DNA from: JBGCEZ01 sp045106735
GTDB lineage: Bacteria > Planctomycetota > Phycisphaerae > Phycisphaerales > SM1A02
Assembly (NCBI GenBank): GCA_045106735.1
Contig: JBGCEZ010000058.1
Span: forward strand, 124,001-188,000
Length of the DNA stretch: 64,000 bases
Direction of reading: 5' to 3'
Shown: piece by piece, positions 17,055-25,771 of the stretch
Position numbering within the stretch: the first letter of the stretch is position 1
Layout: the number at the start of each line of letters is the position of its first letter
Position numbers and translations under genes: made by a program
Notes under the pieces: model-generated
The model's database searches: none
What the model was told of the DNA's origin: nothing
What the model saw: the letters and a program-made list of their open reading frames with translations, nothing else

Positions 17055-19094
17055 ATGAGCCAGCTCACCGCCGATCCCGGTGCCCTCGCCCCCCAGACCC
17101 CCGCCCTCGTGGCGGAAGGTGATGCCGGGGCCGAGAAGCTCGAACGCCGCCTCTTCGTCGCCCTGCTCGGCGGCATGCTCCTGCTGGTGTCCTGGATCAC
17201 CGGCCTGCTCGGCTGGCACGAACAGGTCGTGAGCATCCCGGCCGCCGCCGGGGCGATCATCCTGGCCGTGCCGCTGTTCCAGGGAGCCTGGCGAGAACTG
17301 TCTCGCGGCAAGCCCTCGGCCGAAACGCTGGCCAGCATCGCCGTGGTCGCGGCCATGGCCACCGGCAAGTTCCTGCCCGGCGGCTTCCTGGCGTTCTTCC
17401 TGTGGACGGCCAACCTGGTCCTGTCGCGAACCGCCTGGGGCGCCCAGCGCGCCATTCGCGACCTGGTCGAACTGACTCCCGACATCGCCCGCCTGATCGA
17501 CGGCGGCGAAGAACGCGAAGTCTCGCTGGCCAAGGTTACCGTTGGCCAAGTCGTTCGCGTCCGCCCCGGTGAGAACCTGCCGGTCGACGGCCGGGTGGTG
17601 GCCGGTCGCTCGTCCATCAACCAAGCGTCGCTCACCGGTGAGGCCGTGCCCGTCGAGGCCGAACCCGGCACCGAGGTGTACGCCGGTACCGCCAACCTCA
17701 CCGGTCAGATCGACATCGAAGTCAGTGCCCTGCGCGGCGAGACGACGATCGGCAAGGTCGAGAACCTCATCCGTGAAGCCGAACGCACCAAGACCGAACG
17801 ACAAGAGCTCATCGAACAGCTCGCGTCGTACTACGTGCCCGTGGTGCTCATGGTCGCCGGCCTGGTGTGGTTCTTCACCGCCCGCAGCGGCGACGAACTC
17901 GTCCGCGAAGAAGCCACCGTCCGCGCGATCACCGTGCTGGTGGTGACCTGCCCGGGCGCGCTGCTCATCGCCCACCCCACGGCCATGGTCGCGGCCTTTG
18001 CCGCCGCCGCCCGCCTGGGCATCATGGTCAAGCAGACCCGTACGCTCGAAGCCGCGGCCACGATTGACACGGTGGTCATGGACAAGACGGGCACGTTGAC
18101 GACCGGCCGCTTTGCCGTCAGCCGCCTCGTGCCGGCCGATGGCGTGGAAGGTGCCGCCCTCTTGCAGGCGGCGGCCGACGCCGAACAGTCGTCCAACCAC
18201 CCGCTGGCCCGGTCGATTCTCGATACCGCCGAGCAGGCCCGCATCACGCCGGCCACGATCGAGTCCTACGAAGAAGTGCACGGCCGCGGCGTTCGCGCCG
18301 TGACCGGCGGCGGCGAATTGCTCGCGGGCCGCGCCGCGTGGTTGGCCGAGGAGAACCCGGGGGCCCGGGCCGAGATCGACCGCGTGGAAGTGGAGATCGA
18401 AGGCATGTCCGGCGTGCACGTCATGCAGGGCAACCGCTACTTGGGCGCGGTCGGCCTGGAAGACAAGCTGCGGCGCGGAGCGCCCGGCGTGATCGACCGG
18501 CTTCGCAAGATCGGCGTCCGGCGCATCAGCATGTTCACCGGTGACCGGCTGAGCGTGGCCAAGCGCGTCGGCCAGGCCGTCGGCATGGACGCGATCGAAG
18601 CCGAGTGCCTGCCCGAAGAGAAGCACGAGGAACTGATGTACCTCATCCAGAAGGGTCACCGCACGTTGGTCGTCGGCGACGGCATCAACGACGGTCCGAT
18701 CCTGGCCAGCGCCGACGTGGGCGTGGCCATGGGCCTTTCGGGTTCTGACATTGCGACCAACTCGGCCGGCGTGGCCCTGATGAACGACGATCTGCGGCTC
18801 GTGCCGTTCCTGCTCGAGCTCGCCCGACGGGCCCGGGCGATCGTGGCCCAGAACATCGGCTTCTCGCTGGCCCTGGCCCTCATCGGCCTGGCCCTGGCCG
18901 CGACCGGCAACATCACGCTGTGGGTCGCCCCGCTGCTGTACATCGCTGGCTTCCTGGGCGTGATCTTCAACAGCCTGCGGCTCGTCCGCTTCGGCGAAGA
19001 GTTCACCGAGGCCGAGGAAGCCCGTCGCCGCATCGAAGCCGAACGCGTGGTCAAGCCCTCGCGCCGGCAGGCCAGCTTGCAGCCGGCCAACTGA
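17055..19094 (+). CDS. P1B-type (heavy-metal) ATPase with a CPG membrane motif
   Basis: A 679-residue P-type ATPase with no N-terminal metal-binding domain. Visible blocks: actuator loop NQASLTGEAVPVEAEPG (TGEA at 194-197), ion-site motif TCPGALLIAHP at 298-308, phosphorylation site DKTGTLTTGR with Asp at 343, the P1B-specific SSNHPLARSIL, and hinge GDGINDGPILASADVGVAMG. The membrane motif is CPG, not the CPC of copper or zinc pumps. The short C-terminal two-helix ending and the HP dipeptide place it in P1B. The ion cannot be assigned. The start at 17055 has GGAG about 10 bases upstream. The stop overlaps the MBL hydrolase start by one base (TGATG). Confidence 0.9.
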   Translation: MSQLTADPGALAPQTPALVAEGDAGAEKLERRLFVALLGGMLLLVSWITGLLGWHEQVVSIPAAAGAIILAVPLFQGAWRELSRGKPSAETLASIAVVAAMATGKFLPGGFLAFFLWTANLVLSRTAWGAQRAIRDLVELTPDIARLIDGGEEREVSLAKVTVGQVVRVRPGENLPVDGRVVAGRSSINQASLTGEAVPVEAEPGTEVYAGTANLTGQIDIEVSALRGETTIGKVENLIREAERTKTERQELIEQLASYYVPVVLMVAGLVWFFTARSGDELVREEATVRAITVLVVTCPGALLIAHPTAMVAAFAAAARLGIMVKQTRTLEAAATIDTVVMDKTGTLTTGRFAVSRLVPADGVEGAALLQAAADAEQSSNHPLARSILDTAEQARITPATIESYEEVHGRGVRAVTGGGELLAGRAAWLAEENPGARAEIDRVEVEIEGMSGVHVMQGNRYLGAVGLEDKLRRGAPGVIDRLRKIGVRRISMFTGDRLSVAKRVGQAVGMDAIEAECLPEEKHEELMYLIQKGHRTLVVGDGINDGPILASADVGVAMGLSGSDIATNSAGVALMNDDLRLVPFLLELARRARAIVAQNIGFSLALALIGLALAATGNITLWVAPLLYIAGFLGVIFNSLRLVRFGEEFTEAEEARRRIEAERVVKPSRRQASLQPAN

Positions 19095-20092
19095 TGCAGG
19101 ACCGGGCACGCTTCGCCGCGCGGGCGACGCGTTCGGGCCTGCGGCGGTATCCCCGCCAGTTGGTGCGGAGCTTGGATCCGCGGGCGCTGCGCGAGGATGA
19201 AGCCGGCGCCGCGGCCGCCATCGGGGCGGGTGCGGCTGAGACGACCGAAGCGCTGGCGGGCATGACCGCCACGCCGCTCGCCGCCGCGTGGCTCGGCCAC
19301 GGATCGGTGATGGCCAGCGTGGGCGGTCACCGCGTCCTGGTGGATCCCGTGTTCAGCCAGCGCATTGGCGTCCGCGTGGGCCGCGTCATCGTCGGCAAGA
19401 CCCGGGTGCAGCCGGCCCCGGTGGCGGCCGAACAGCTCGCGCCGGCCGACTTACTCCTGCTGACCCACGCCCACTTTGATCATCTTGACCGCCCGACGCT
19501 CGCGCGGCTGGCGCATCCATTGACCCACGTCCTGACCGCCCGGCATACGGCCCGGCTCGTCCCGGCGGGGTTCGGCTCCGTGCGCGAGCTTCATTGGGGC
19601 GCGTCGGCCGACGTCGGCGGCCTGCAGGTCTCGGCGGTCCGCCCCGCGCACTGGGGCGCCCGCACCGTGGTTGACCGCCGGCGCGGGTTCAACAGCTACG
19701 TGGTCGAAGCCGGCGGCGTGCGTTGCCTGTTCGCCGGCGACACGGCGGAGACGGATGCGTTCGATGCCCTGGACCCGGTTGATCTTGCTGTCTTTGGCAT
19801 CGGGGCGTACGACCCGTGGATCCACGCCCACGCGACGCCCGAGCAGGTCTGGGGAATGGTCCGGCGCCTGGGAGCGCGGTGGTTGCTGCCGGTGCACCAT
19901 TCGACATTCGTCTTGAGCGACGAACCACTGGATGAACCGATGGAGCGGCTGCGGGCGGCGGCGGCCGGGGCCGGGGCCGGGGCCGGGACGAAAATGGAAC
20001 GTTCGATGGACGTCGATGACGACGGTGCCATCGCGGCCAACGGTCCGCGGATCATGCCGCCGATTCTGGGCGCGGTCGGCCAACTTGACTGA
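19094..20092 (+). CDS. MBL-fold metal-dependent hydrolase (UlaG/NAPE-PLD-like)
   Basis: A 332-residue metallo-beta-lactamase-fold hydrolase. Key motifs are AWLGHGSVMASVGGHRVLVD, then LLLTHAHFDHLDRPTL with HxHxDH at about residues 125-130, FAGDTAETDAFD with the bridging Asp, and LLPVHHSTFVLSDE with the last metal-binding His. The AAWLGH and RPAHW blocks resemble the UlaG and NAPE-PLD branch, whose members hydrolyse lactones or phosphodiesters. It starts one base inside the ATPase stop and is surely translationally coupled to it. A small Gly/Ala repeat (GAGAGAG) near residue 298 comes from a GC-rich microsatellite. The substrate is unknown. Confidence 0.88.
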   Translation: MQDRARFAARATRSGLRRYPRQLVRSLDPRALREDEAGAAAAIGAGAAETTEALAGMTATPLAAAWLGHGSVMASVGGHRVLVDPVFSQRIGVRVGRVIVGKTRVQPAPVAAEQLAPADLLLLTHAHFDHLDRPTLARLAHPLTHVLTARHTARLVPAGFGSVRELHWGASADVGGLQVSAVRPAHWGARTVVDRRRGFNSYVVEAGGVRCLFAGDTAETDAFDALDPVDLAVFGIGAYDPWIHAHATPEQVWGMVRRLGARWLLPVHHSTFVLSDEPLDEPMERLRAAAAGAGAGAGTKMERSMDVDDDGAIAANGPRIMPPILGAVGQLD

Positions 20093-20120
20093 TCCCGCGG
20101 CACGCTCCGCGACCTCGTTG

Positions 20121-20150
20121 CGTCACGTCGCGTCACGTCGCGTCGCGTCG
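20121..20150. repeat. Short 10-bp tandem repeat
   Basis: Three copies of a 10-base unit CGTCACGTCG, the last with one change, directly upstream of the first zinc-ribbon membrane protein. No function is evident. Confidence 0.7.
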
Positions 20151-20189
20151 CTTCTCCCTTCACCAAGACTCGTCCTGAGGGCGGCTTCC

Positions 20190-20990
20190 ATGCAACGCTT
20201 GCGTCCGAGTCCGATCCGCACGGCATCTTGGGGGGTGGTCAAGCTCTGGCCGCTCGCTGTCCTGGTGCTTTTCGCCTCTGGAGTCGTGACCACGTTCTTT
20301 CCGGTACCGAACCTGGTCTTGACCGGTTTCATGGAGCCGACGAACGGAACCGCCATCACGCCAACTCGATCCCACCTGGACCGCTGGAACACGATTGATG
20401 CGGGGCGATTCAGTCAACGCGATGCCCATGCGACGCGATACGCCAGTTGGGCGTCGGAGCGACGGTTGTATTCCGGGATGCACCAGGAAGGCGAAGGCCT
20501 CGATCGGGTCACGGCATTTCTGAACGTCGATGAGCTTCGATTCGGTTGGCCGGTTCGGTGCCTGCGGCGTTGGGAATGGAGCGAGAGTGACTATTCCGCG
20601 AACTCCCCCGTGGTGGCCCGAAGAACGGGGACCGCGCCGCGCGGAGTCTTCACGTACGAGGTGCTCTGGATTCGGCTTGTACTTGCGGGACTCACCGTCG
20701 CTGCCGGTGGGCGTGCGGCGATCGAGCTGTTCCGATTCGTCCGTTCCACGAGGCGGCGGCGCCGGGGGCGGTGTCCTGGCTGCGCCCACTGCATCCGCGA
20801 CCAAGCAACGTGCCCGGAATGCGGCGCCCCCACCGCCCGTGCCGATCGATCGAAACGTGGGGCGAGCGACCCGAATCCGATCACCGTTCTGCGCGGCGTG
20901 CCCGGTCACGACGGCGATCTCGCCGCGGAGGCCGGTTCAGAGGACACAACACCCGATTCGCCACGCTTCGTACCGCCGGCCGCCCCGTGA
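20190..20990 (+). CDS. Two-helix membrane protein with C-terminal zinc ribbon (paralogue 1)
   Basis: Not a family I can name. From the ATG at 20190 it has 266 residues: a first helix (about 17-38, LWPLAVLVLFASGVVTTFF), an outside domain of about 120 residues, a second helix (about 158-180) and a cytoplasmic tail. The tail holds a four-cysteine ribbon, RCPGCAHCIRDQATCPECG, with cysteines at about 195, 198, 208 and 211. The same layout recurs in the next gene, in the gene at 32642 and in the truncated gene at 45283. The stop overlaps the GTG of the next gene by 4 bases, so the pair is co-translated. The last 50 residues after the ribbon are polar and disordered. Confidence 0.75.
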   Translation: MQRLRPSPIRTASWGVVKLWPLAVLVLFASGVVTTFFPVPNLVLTGFMEPTNGTAITPTRSHLDRWNTIDAGRFSQRDAHATRYASWASERRLYSGMHQEGEGLDRVTAFLNVDELRFGWPVRCLRRWEWSESDYSANSPVVARRTGTAPRGVFTYEVLWIRLVLAGLTVAAGGRAAIELFRFVRSTRRRRRGRCPGCAHCIRDQATCPECGAPTARADRSKRGASDPNPITVLRGVPGHDGDLAAEAGSEDTTPDSPRFVPPAAP

Positions 20991-21751
20991 GGCGACTCAT
21001 CTGGGTCATTTCGATCGCGGCCGGAACGACGCTCACGATTCCGCTCGTGGCATCACGCCGCGATTTCAGTCCCTGGCTGCCGATCACCGTACGCATCACC
21101 GTCGCACCCAAGGACTTGACGCACCACCCGGATGGTGCCGGGCCGCAATACGACACCTACGAACTCTCACAGATCGGGCGCCGGGTCGCCGTCCACGTGG
21201 ATTCCGAGTTCGGGCGAAGTCGCGAGGCGGAAGTCGGAATGGATCCGCTGCGATTGATTCACGGGACCTCGGCGACGACCCAAGAACACAAGCGCCAGTT
21301 CATCACTTGGCTGAATGCCATCGCCGACCGTGCGTATCGCCACTCAGGGTCAGAGCGACACTCCTTTCAGTTTGGATTCCCACTCCCGTTCATGTCCCGT
21401 GAGCGGGTGATGACCCGTGGCCAAGGCACCCAGAATCTGCACGCCTTCATCGTTCAGCCGAACCCCTGGCCGTCCAGGCGCTGGATCATTCCGACCCGTG
21501 TGGTCTGGCACCGGTTCTTCCTGAACACGCTCGCCTTCGCCCTCCCGATCTGGCTTGTTTTCGCCGTGGCTGAACGTCTTCGGGCGTCGTTTCGCGTCAC
21601 GCGCGGCCGGTGCGGCGCCTGCCGCCACCTCCTCGGAGGATCGATGCGATGTCCGGAGTGTGGCACCCCAAGAAGGCGTCCGCTCGTCGGACGGCGCGAC
21701 GACCCGGCTACGGACGTGCGCACGGCCCCCACGCCGCCAAGAGCCCGCTGA
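20987..21751 (+). CDS. Two-helix membrane protein with C-terminal zinc ribbon (paralogue 2)
   Basis: A 254-residue protein starting at a GTG (VRRLIWVISIAAGTTLTIPL) that overlaps the previous stop in GTGA, which fixes the start. A signal-anchor helix at 4-22 is followed by an outside domain of about 150 residues, a second helix near 177-197 (FFLNTLAFALPIWLVFAVAE) and a ribbon RCGACRHLLGGSMRCPECG with cysteines at about 209, 212, 222 and 225. It shares architecture but little outside-domain sequence with its neighbour, as expected of diverged paralogues. Its 3' end overlaps the convergent propeller gene by 44 bases. Function is unknown; the ribbon may bind zinc. Confidence 0.75.
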   Translation: MRRLIWVISIAAGTTLTIPLVASRRDFSPWLPITVRITVAPKDLTHHPDGAGPQYDTYELSQIGRRVAVHVDSEFGRSREAEVGMDPLRLIHGTSATTQEHKRQFITWLNAIADRAYRHSGSERHSFQFGFPLPFMSRERVMTRGQGTQNLHAFIVQPNPWPSRRWIIPTRVVWHRFFLNTLAFALPIWLVFAVAERLRASFRVTRGRCGACRHLLGGSMRCPECGTPRRRPLVGRRDDPATDVRTAPTPPRAR

Positions 21752-22871
21752 GGTCGGCGGCGTCGACCATCCCGTCGGCATTGAGATCGGCCGGGCAATC
21801 CGAGCACGGGCCCCACGCGGCCAACAGCCGCAGCAAGTCATCCGACGCCACGGTGCCGTCCCGGTTCAGATCGGCCGCGCATGCCTGCGTCGCCAACCGC
21901 GTGACGAACGTCGGCGCCTGCAGCCGACCGGCATCCGGCGGTACAAGCTCGCCGATCAGGCCGCCGCCGGCGAGGTCCCACTGGCTCACGCGGGCGTCGT
22001 TCACGCTGGACACGAGGAGCTCGAGTGACTGACCGATCACCACCGCGCTCGGGCCATCGGCTTCGGCGATGATGCCCATCAGGTCGCCGTGTATCGGATC
22101 GACTTCGTACACGCGGTCGGCCCCCTCGGACACGACGAATGCCCGCGACTGAACGAAACTGATCGCCCGGGGCCGCAAGACTGGCCCGGGGAACGGCGGG
22201 ACAAAGACGCCGTCGAACGCTCCGGTCGCCAGGTCATAGGCGAGGATCTGGTTGCCGAAGAAGCTCGGCACGTACAGGCGGCCGTCCGGGCCGACGTCAA
22301 TCCCGGCGTCGGGTCCGTCGAGCCCACCCGCGCCGGAGGCGACCAGTTCGTCGATGAACGTGCCATGGACCCCGTCGAAGCGGAGTATGCGGTCGGTGTC
22401 AAAGCTCGTGACCAGCAGATCCGGCTCGCCGTCGCCGGTGACATCGGGGACGAAGAGCAGCCCAGCCGGCGCAGTCAGTCCGCCGGTGCGTTCGGGAATG
22501 AAGGCGTCGAGAAACGCTCCACTGATGGGGTCGTAGCGCAGCACGGCATCGCTGCCTTCGCTCGCGACGTACGCACGTTGATCCGGTCCGATGACGATGC
22601 CAAGCGGGCCGTTTAGGCCGCCTCCCGGTCCCAGCGGCCCGAGCGACCTGCCGGTCAGCCCGTCGAACCGATGGACGACGTCGGCGGCGAAATCGCTGAC
22701 GAGCACGATGTCGTTGTTGGGCCCGGCGGCGATGGCCGGGGCCGCCAGGAGGCTCGTGGTGACCATGATCGTGGCGGCGACCGCGATGGTCGTCGGCCTG
22801 ATGGTCGGGGAGCTGGTCGGGAAGCTGGTCCCGGCCGCAGTCGTGTTCGAGACGCAAGAGTGTGTGTTCAT
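21708..22871 (-). CDS. Secreted beta-propeller (NHL-like) protein with dockerin-like tail
   Basis: A 387-residue exported protein. After a threonine-rich N-terminus comes a signal sequence (TIMVTTSLLAAPAIAAG). Residues of about 55-330 hold six or so repeats of the form 'G-N/L-GPLGIVIGPDQRAYVASEG' and 'DGRLYVPSFFGNQILAYDLATG', typical of NHL or related propellers. The tail has two calcium-loop repeats, AADLNRDGTVASDDLLRLLA and PADLNADGMVDAADLSGLLA, each followed by AWGPC. Such dockerin-like tails are common on exported Phycisphaerae proteins and may anchor or sort them. The ATG at 22871 is the start. It lies 24 bases downstream of the AraC gene and could share its transcript. Confidence 0.85.
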   Translation of the reverse strand: MNTHSCVSNTTAAGTSFPTSSPTIRPTTIAVAATIMVTTSLLAAPAIAAGPNNDIVLVSDFAADVVHRFDGLTGRSLGPLGPGGGLNGPLGIVIGPDQRAYVASEGSDAVLRYDPISGAFLDAFIPERTGGLTAPAGLLFVPDVTGDGEPDLLVTSFDTDRILRFDGVHGTFIDELVASGAGGLDGPDAGIDVGPDGRLYVPSFFGNQILAYDLATGAFDGVFVPPFPGPVLRPRAISFVQSRAFVVSEGADRVYEVDPIHGDLMGIIAEADGPSAVVIGQSLELLVSSVNDARVSQWDLAGGGLIGELVPPDAGRLQAPTFVTRLATQACAADLNRDGTVASDDLLRLLAAWGPCSDCPADLNADGMVDAADLSGLLAAWGPCARP

Positions 22872-22895
22872 GGAACCAGCGTGCCGCGCCGGTCC

Positions 22896-23855
22896 TCAGG
22901 CGTCTTTCAGAATCGTGCTCAATTCGCGGAGGCGGGCGAGATCCGCTTCGCCGCGGGCGCGGGCCGGCGTGCAGCCGAAGCACCGGCGGAATGCGGTGGT
23001 GAAATGACTTTGGCCACTGAATCCAAGGTCAATGGCCAGGCCCGCGAGCGATTCCGTTCCCCGGACGATCCGCTCGAGACCGGCCCGCAGCCGAAGGCAT
23101 TGCCGATGGTCATGGATCGTGCGTCCGGTTTCGCGGCGGAACACGCGGCAGAGATGGTGCGGAGACGTGTGCACCGCCCGAGCGATCGTCGCCAGATCAA
23201 GGGGTTCGTGGTAACGCTTGGCCAGAAGGTCCGTGGTGCGGTGCACCAGTTCGCGATGGGCCGCTTGCGTGCGCGATCCACCCGCCCGCCGCGGCCCGCG
23301 CCCGGTGCGCTCGAAGCGCTGCCGGTCGGCAAGCTCGTGCAACACCGCGCCTGCGATCGTGATCGCTGCCTCTTCAATGGCCAGGCCAAGGTCGTCGCCG
23401 CGGCCAATCGTCCGGCGCACGCCCGCCGCGCGCCGGGCATGCTCGGCCGCCCGCCATATTTCCAGGTGCAGCCGCCACACGTCGGCCCGAACCGGCAGCA
23501 CCGGCCGGTCAAAGGGAAAACGTTCCGGATCGTCGGCCGCTCCCGCTGCGTCGGCCATCGCCGACAAGACGTTCGGCCGGAGCTCGAGTTCGGTGACCGC
23601 GTCGCCGCGTTCGTCGGGATGTTGGACGACGTACGGGTCGCGGCGATTGATCAAGCACGCGTTGCTGCGGTCGACCAGGCCTCGGCGCCCGCGGTGCGTG
23701 CGCTCGAACCGCCCGCGGCGCATGAACGCGATGGAGTGCCATGCGCAGCATTTCTCCAATGGCTGGCGACGGCACGCGGTCCGGCAGCCGTACGCCCGCA
23801 CCTGCACGAGCGGGCCGGCGTGGATCACCGTGGTCAGCGACGTGTCGAATCCCAT
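22896..23855 (-). CDS. AraC-family transcriptional regulator
   Basis: A 319-residue regulator. The C-terminal double helix-turn-helix is clear: LDLATIARAVHTSPHHLCRV then FRRETGRTIHDHRQCLRLRA, and LAGLAIDLGFSGQSHFTTAF followed by FRRCFGCTPARAR. The N-terminal 200 residues are a probable effector domain (MGFDTSLTTVIHAGPLVQVR) of a type I do not recognise. I chose the ATG at 23855, which has GGAGG 8 bases upstream; the open frame continues upstream without protein character. It could control the adjacent propeller gene or cls, but no operator was identified. Confidence 0.88.
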   Translation of the reverse strand: MGFDTSLTTVIHAGPLVQVRAYGCRTACRRQPLEKCCAWHSIAFMRRGRFERTHRGRRGLVDRSNACLINRRDPYVVQHPDERGDAVTELELRPNVLSAMADAAGAADDPERFPFDRPVLPVRADVWRLHLEIWRAAEHARRAAGVRRTIGRGDDLGLAIEEAAITIAGAVLHELADRQRFERTGRGPRRAGGSRTQAAHRELVHRTTDLLAKRYHEPLDLATIARAVHTSPHHLCRVFRRETGRTIHDHRQCLRLRAGLERIVRGTESLAGLAIDLGFSGQSHFTTAFRRCFGCTPARARGEADLARLRELSTILKDA

Positions 23856-23989
23856 CCCGCGAGCCTCCGGGGAGGATTCGCGGAGAGGCCGTTGGCGGAT
23901 CCCGCGGAGTTTGCGGGCCCGCGGAAGTCGCCGCTGCCGGCCGGCCGCCCGCCGCCAGCCCGCCGCCAGCCGCCAGCCGGGCCATCTCG

Positions 23990-25450
23990 TCAGAGCAGCG
24001 GCCCCAGCAACCGGGCCACATTCTCGACGAAGCGCCGCCAGAGTGGACGCCGGGCCCAGGCGGCGGGATCGATGGCTTTGGACTCGTCCATGTACGTCTG
24101 CTGCAACCACGCGACGTGGCTGGCCACATCGTCGTCGGGCACCAACAACGTCAGTTCGAAGTTCAACCAGAAGCTGCGCATGTCCATGTTGACCGAACCG
24201 ACGATGGCCACGCGCCGGTCCACGGTCAACGTCTTGCTGTGCAGCAGGCCGCGTTGGTGCCGCATCACCCGGACGCCGGCGGCGAGCAACTCATCCAACT
24301 GCGCGTTCCCGGCCAGACCGACGATGACGCCATCCAAGCGCTCGGGCACGACGAGCGTCACGTTGATGCCGCGCAGAGCGGCCGCGCGCAGAGCCGCGCG
24401 CGTGCCTTCGTCGGGCACGAAGTACGGCGTGGTGAGGATGAGCTCTTCACGGGCCGACCAGATCGTGGCCAGAATCATGTCGTGGATCGCGGCGGGGACG
24501 GCACCGGGTCCCGAGGGAACGAGCTGGACCACCGTGCCGGGAGCATCCACGGCCGGAACGTCGGGCAAGAGGTCGTGGTCCACGGTGATCGGCCCGGCGC
24601 AGTCGAGCAGCCAGTCCTGGACGAACACGAGCTGGGCGGCTTGGGCGGCCGGGCCTTCAATACGAATCGTCGCGTCCACCCACGGACCGATCGACGGACG
24701 GCGGGCAACGCGAAACCCGTCGTCGGTGACGTTGTGGCTGCCGACGAAGGCGATGCGCCCGTCGACCACGGCCAGCTTGCGGTGGTTGCGCAGGTCGAGC
24801 CGGGCGAACGGCAGGCGGAGCAGACTCGCCGGGAGGGCCGCGGTGATCTCGACGCCGGCGGCCCGCATCCGGCGGGCCAAGGCCGACCCCAGGAACGGCC
24901 GGCTGCCCACGCCGTCGACCAGGACGCGGCAATCGATCCCGCGCGCGCGGGCGGCGATCAACGCCTCGGCCAGGGTTTCGCCGGCCCCGGTGCTCATCCA
25001 GATGTAGGTGCAGATGTGGACGTGCCGCTCGGCCGCCTCGATGTCCGTCACCAATCGCTCGACGAAGGCCGCGTCGGCCAGCATCTCCAGCCGATTGCCG
25101 GCCACCGGCGGCAAGCCCGTGGCCGCCGTGGCCAGCCGCGAAAGCGCCCGGTCGCTGCCATCGCCGGATGGCCACTGGGACCACTTGTCCCGCCAGATCT
25201 GCAATTCGTAGGGCTTGAGCTGCTCGACGGCCCGGGCGTGGCGGGCCGCCCGCCGGTGGCCGAGCCGCGTTTCTCCGACCAGCAGGTAGAGGGCCGCGCC
25301 GACGCCGGGGGCGAACAGCAGCACCACGAGCCACGCAAGGCTGACCGGAACGGAGCGACGCCGCATGACGATCCGGACGACGAGCAGACCCCGGACCACC
25401 GTGTCGATCAGGAGGGCGAGGATCAGGCCGATCGTGATCGGGTCGGGCAC
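23990..25450 (-). CDS. cls: Cardiolipin synthase (phospholipase D family)
   Basis: Joins two phosphatidylglycerol molecules to form cardiolipin at the membrane. It has 486 residues, the usual length. Two N-terminal helices (about 5-27 and 34-57, LAWLVVLLFAPGVGAALYLL) are followed by two HKD motifs: NHRKLAVVDGRIAFVGSHN with His 223, Lys 225 and Asp 230, and LLHSKTLTVDRRVAIVGSVN with His 404, Lys 406 and Asp 411. Both sites are intact. The GTG at 25450 (VPDPITIGLILALL) starts the protein as homologues do; no strong ribosome site is visible. It diverges from the oligopeptide transporter operon. Confidence 0.93.
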   Translation of the reverse strand: MPDPITIGLILALLIDTVVRGLLVVRIVMRRRSVPVSLAWLVVLLFAPGVGAALYLLVGETRLGHRRAARHARAVEQLKPYELQIWRDKWSQWPSGDGSDRALSRLATAATGLPPVAGNRLEMLADAAFVERLVTDIEAAERHVHICTYIWMSTGAGETLAEALIAARARGIDCRVLVDGVGSRPFLGSALARRMRAAGVEITAALPASLLRLPFARLDLRNHRKLAVVDGRIAFVGSHNVTDDGFRVARRPSIGPWVDATIRIEGPAAQAAQLVFVQDWLLDCAGPITVDHDLLPDVPAVDAPGTVVQLVPSGPGAVPAAIHDMILATIWSAREELILTTPYFVPDEGTRAALRAAALRGINVTLVVPERLDGVIVGLAGNAQLDELLAAGVRVMRHQRGLLHSKTLTVDRRVAIVGSVNMDMRSFWLNFELTLLVPDDDVASHVAWLQQTYMDESKAIDPAAWARRPLWRRFVENVARLLGPLL

Positions 25451-25771
25451 GGGGGGACGCTCTCGAAACGATTCCGCCTCGCCGCCGATTCCCGGGAATC
25501 CGGGCCGACGTTCCGGGGTCGGGCACCCGTGGATGGTACGGCCCCGGACGACGATCGACCGGCCTTGCCGCCCCGTCCGTGCGGACTCATGCAGCATCCT
25601 GCTAGACTCTGCGCTGCCGATGGACCCGGGCCCCACCCCTGGCCGTCGGCCGGATTCGGACCCCCGTCCGAAACCCGAACTTCGCCGCATTGTCGCCCGT
25701 CACGCACGGCGTCAATGTCCGGCGAACGACACGAATCGATTCAACCAGGCCCAGGCGGGCCGGGAGGCGAC
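25451..25771. other. Divergent intergenic region between cls and opp genes
   Basis: A 321-base gap that must hold promoters for both directions. A TAGACT hexamer at about 25603 could be a -10 element for the opp operon, but I could not pair it with a convincing -35. No gene or RNA was recognised. Confidence 0.4.

Noticed and set aside
16290..19109. Minus-strand open frame of 939 codons opposite the P-type ATPase.
   Set aside because: Same compositional effect; the plus strand holds every P-type ATPase motif.
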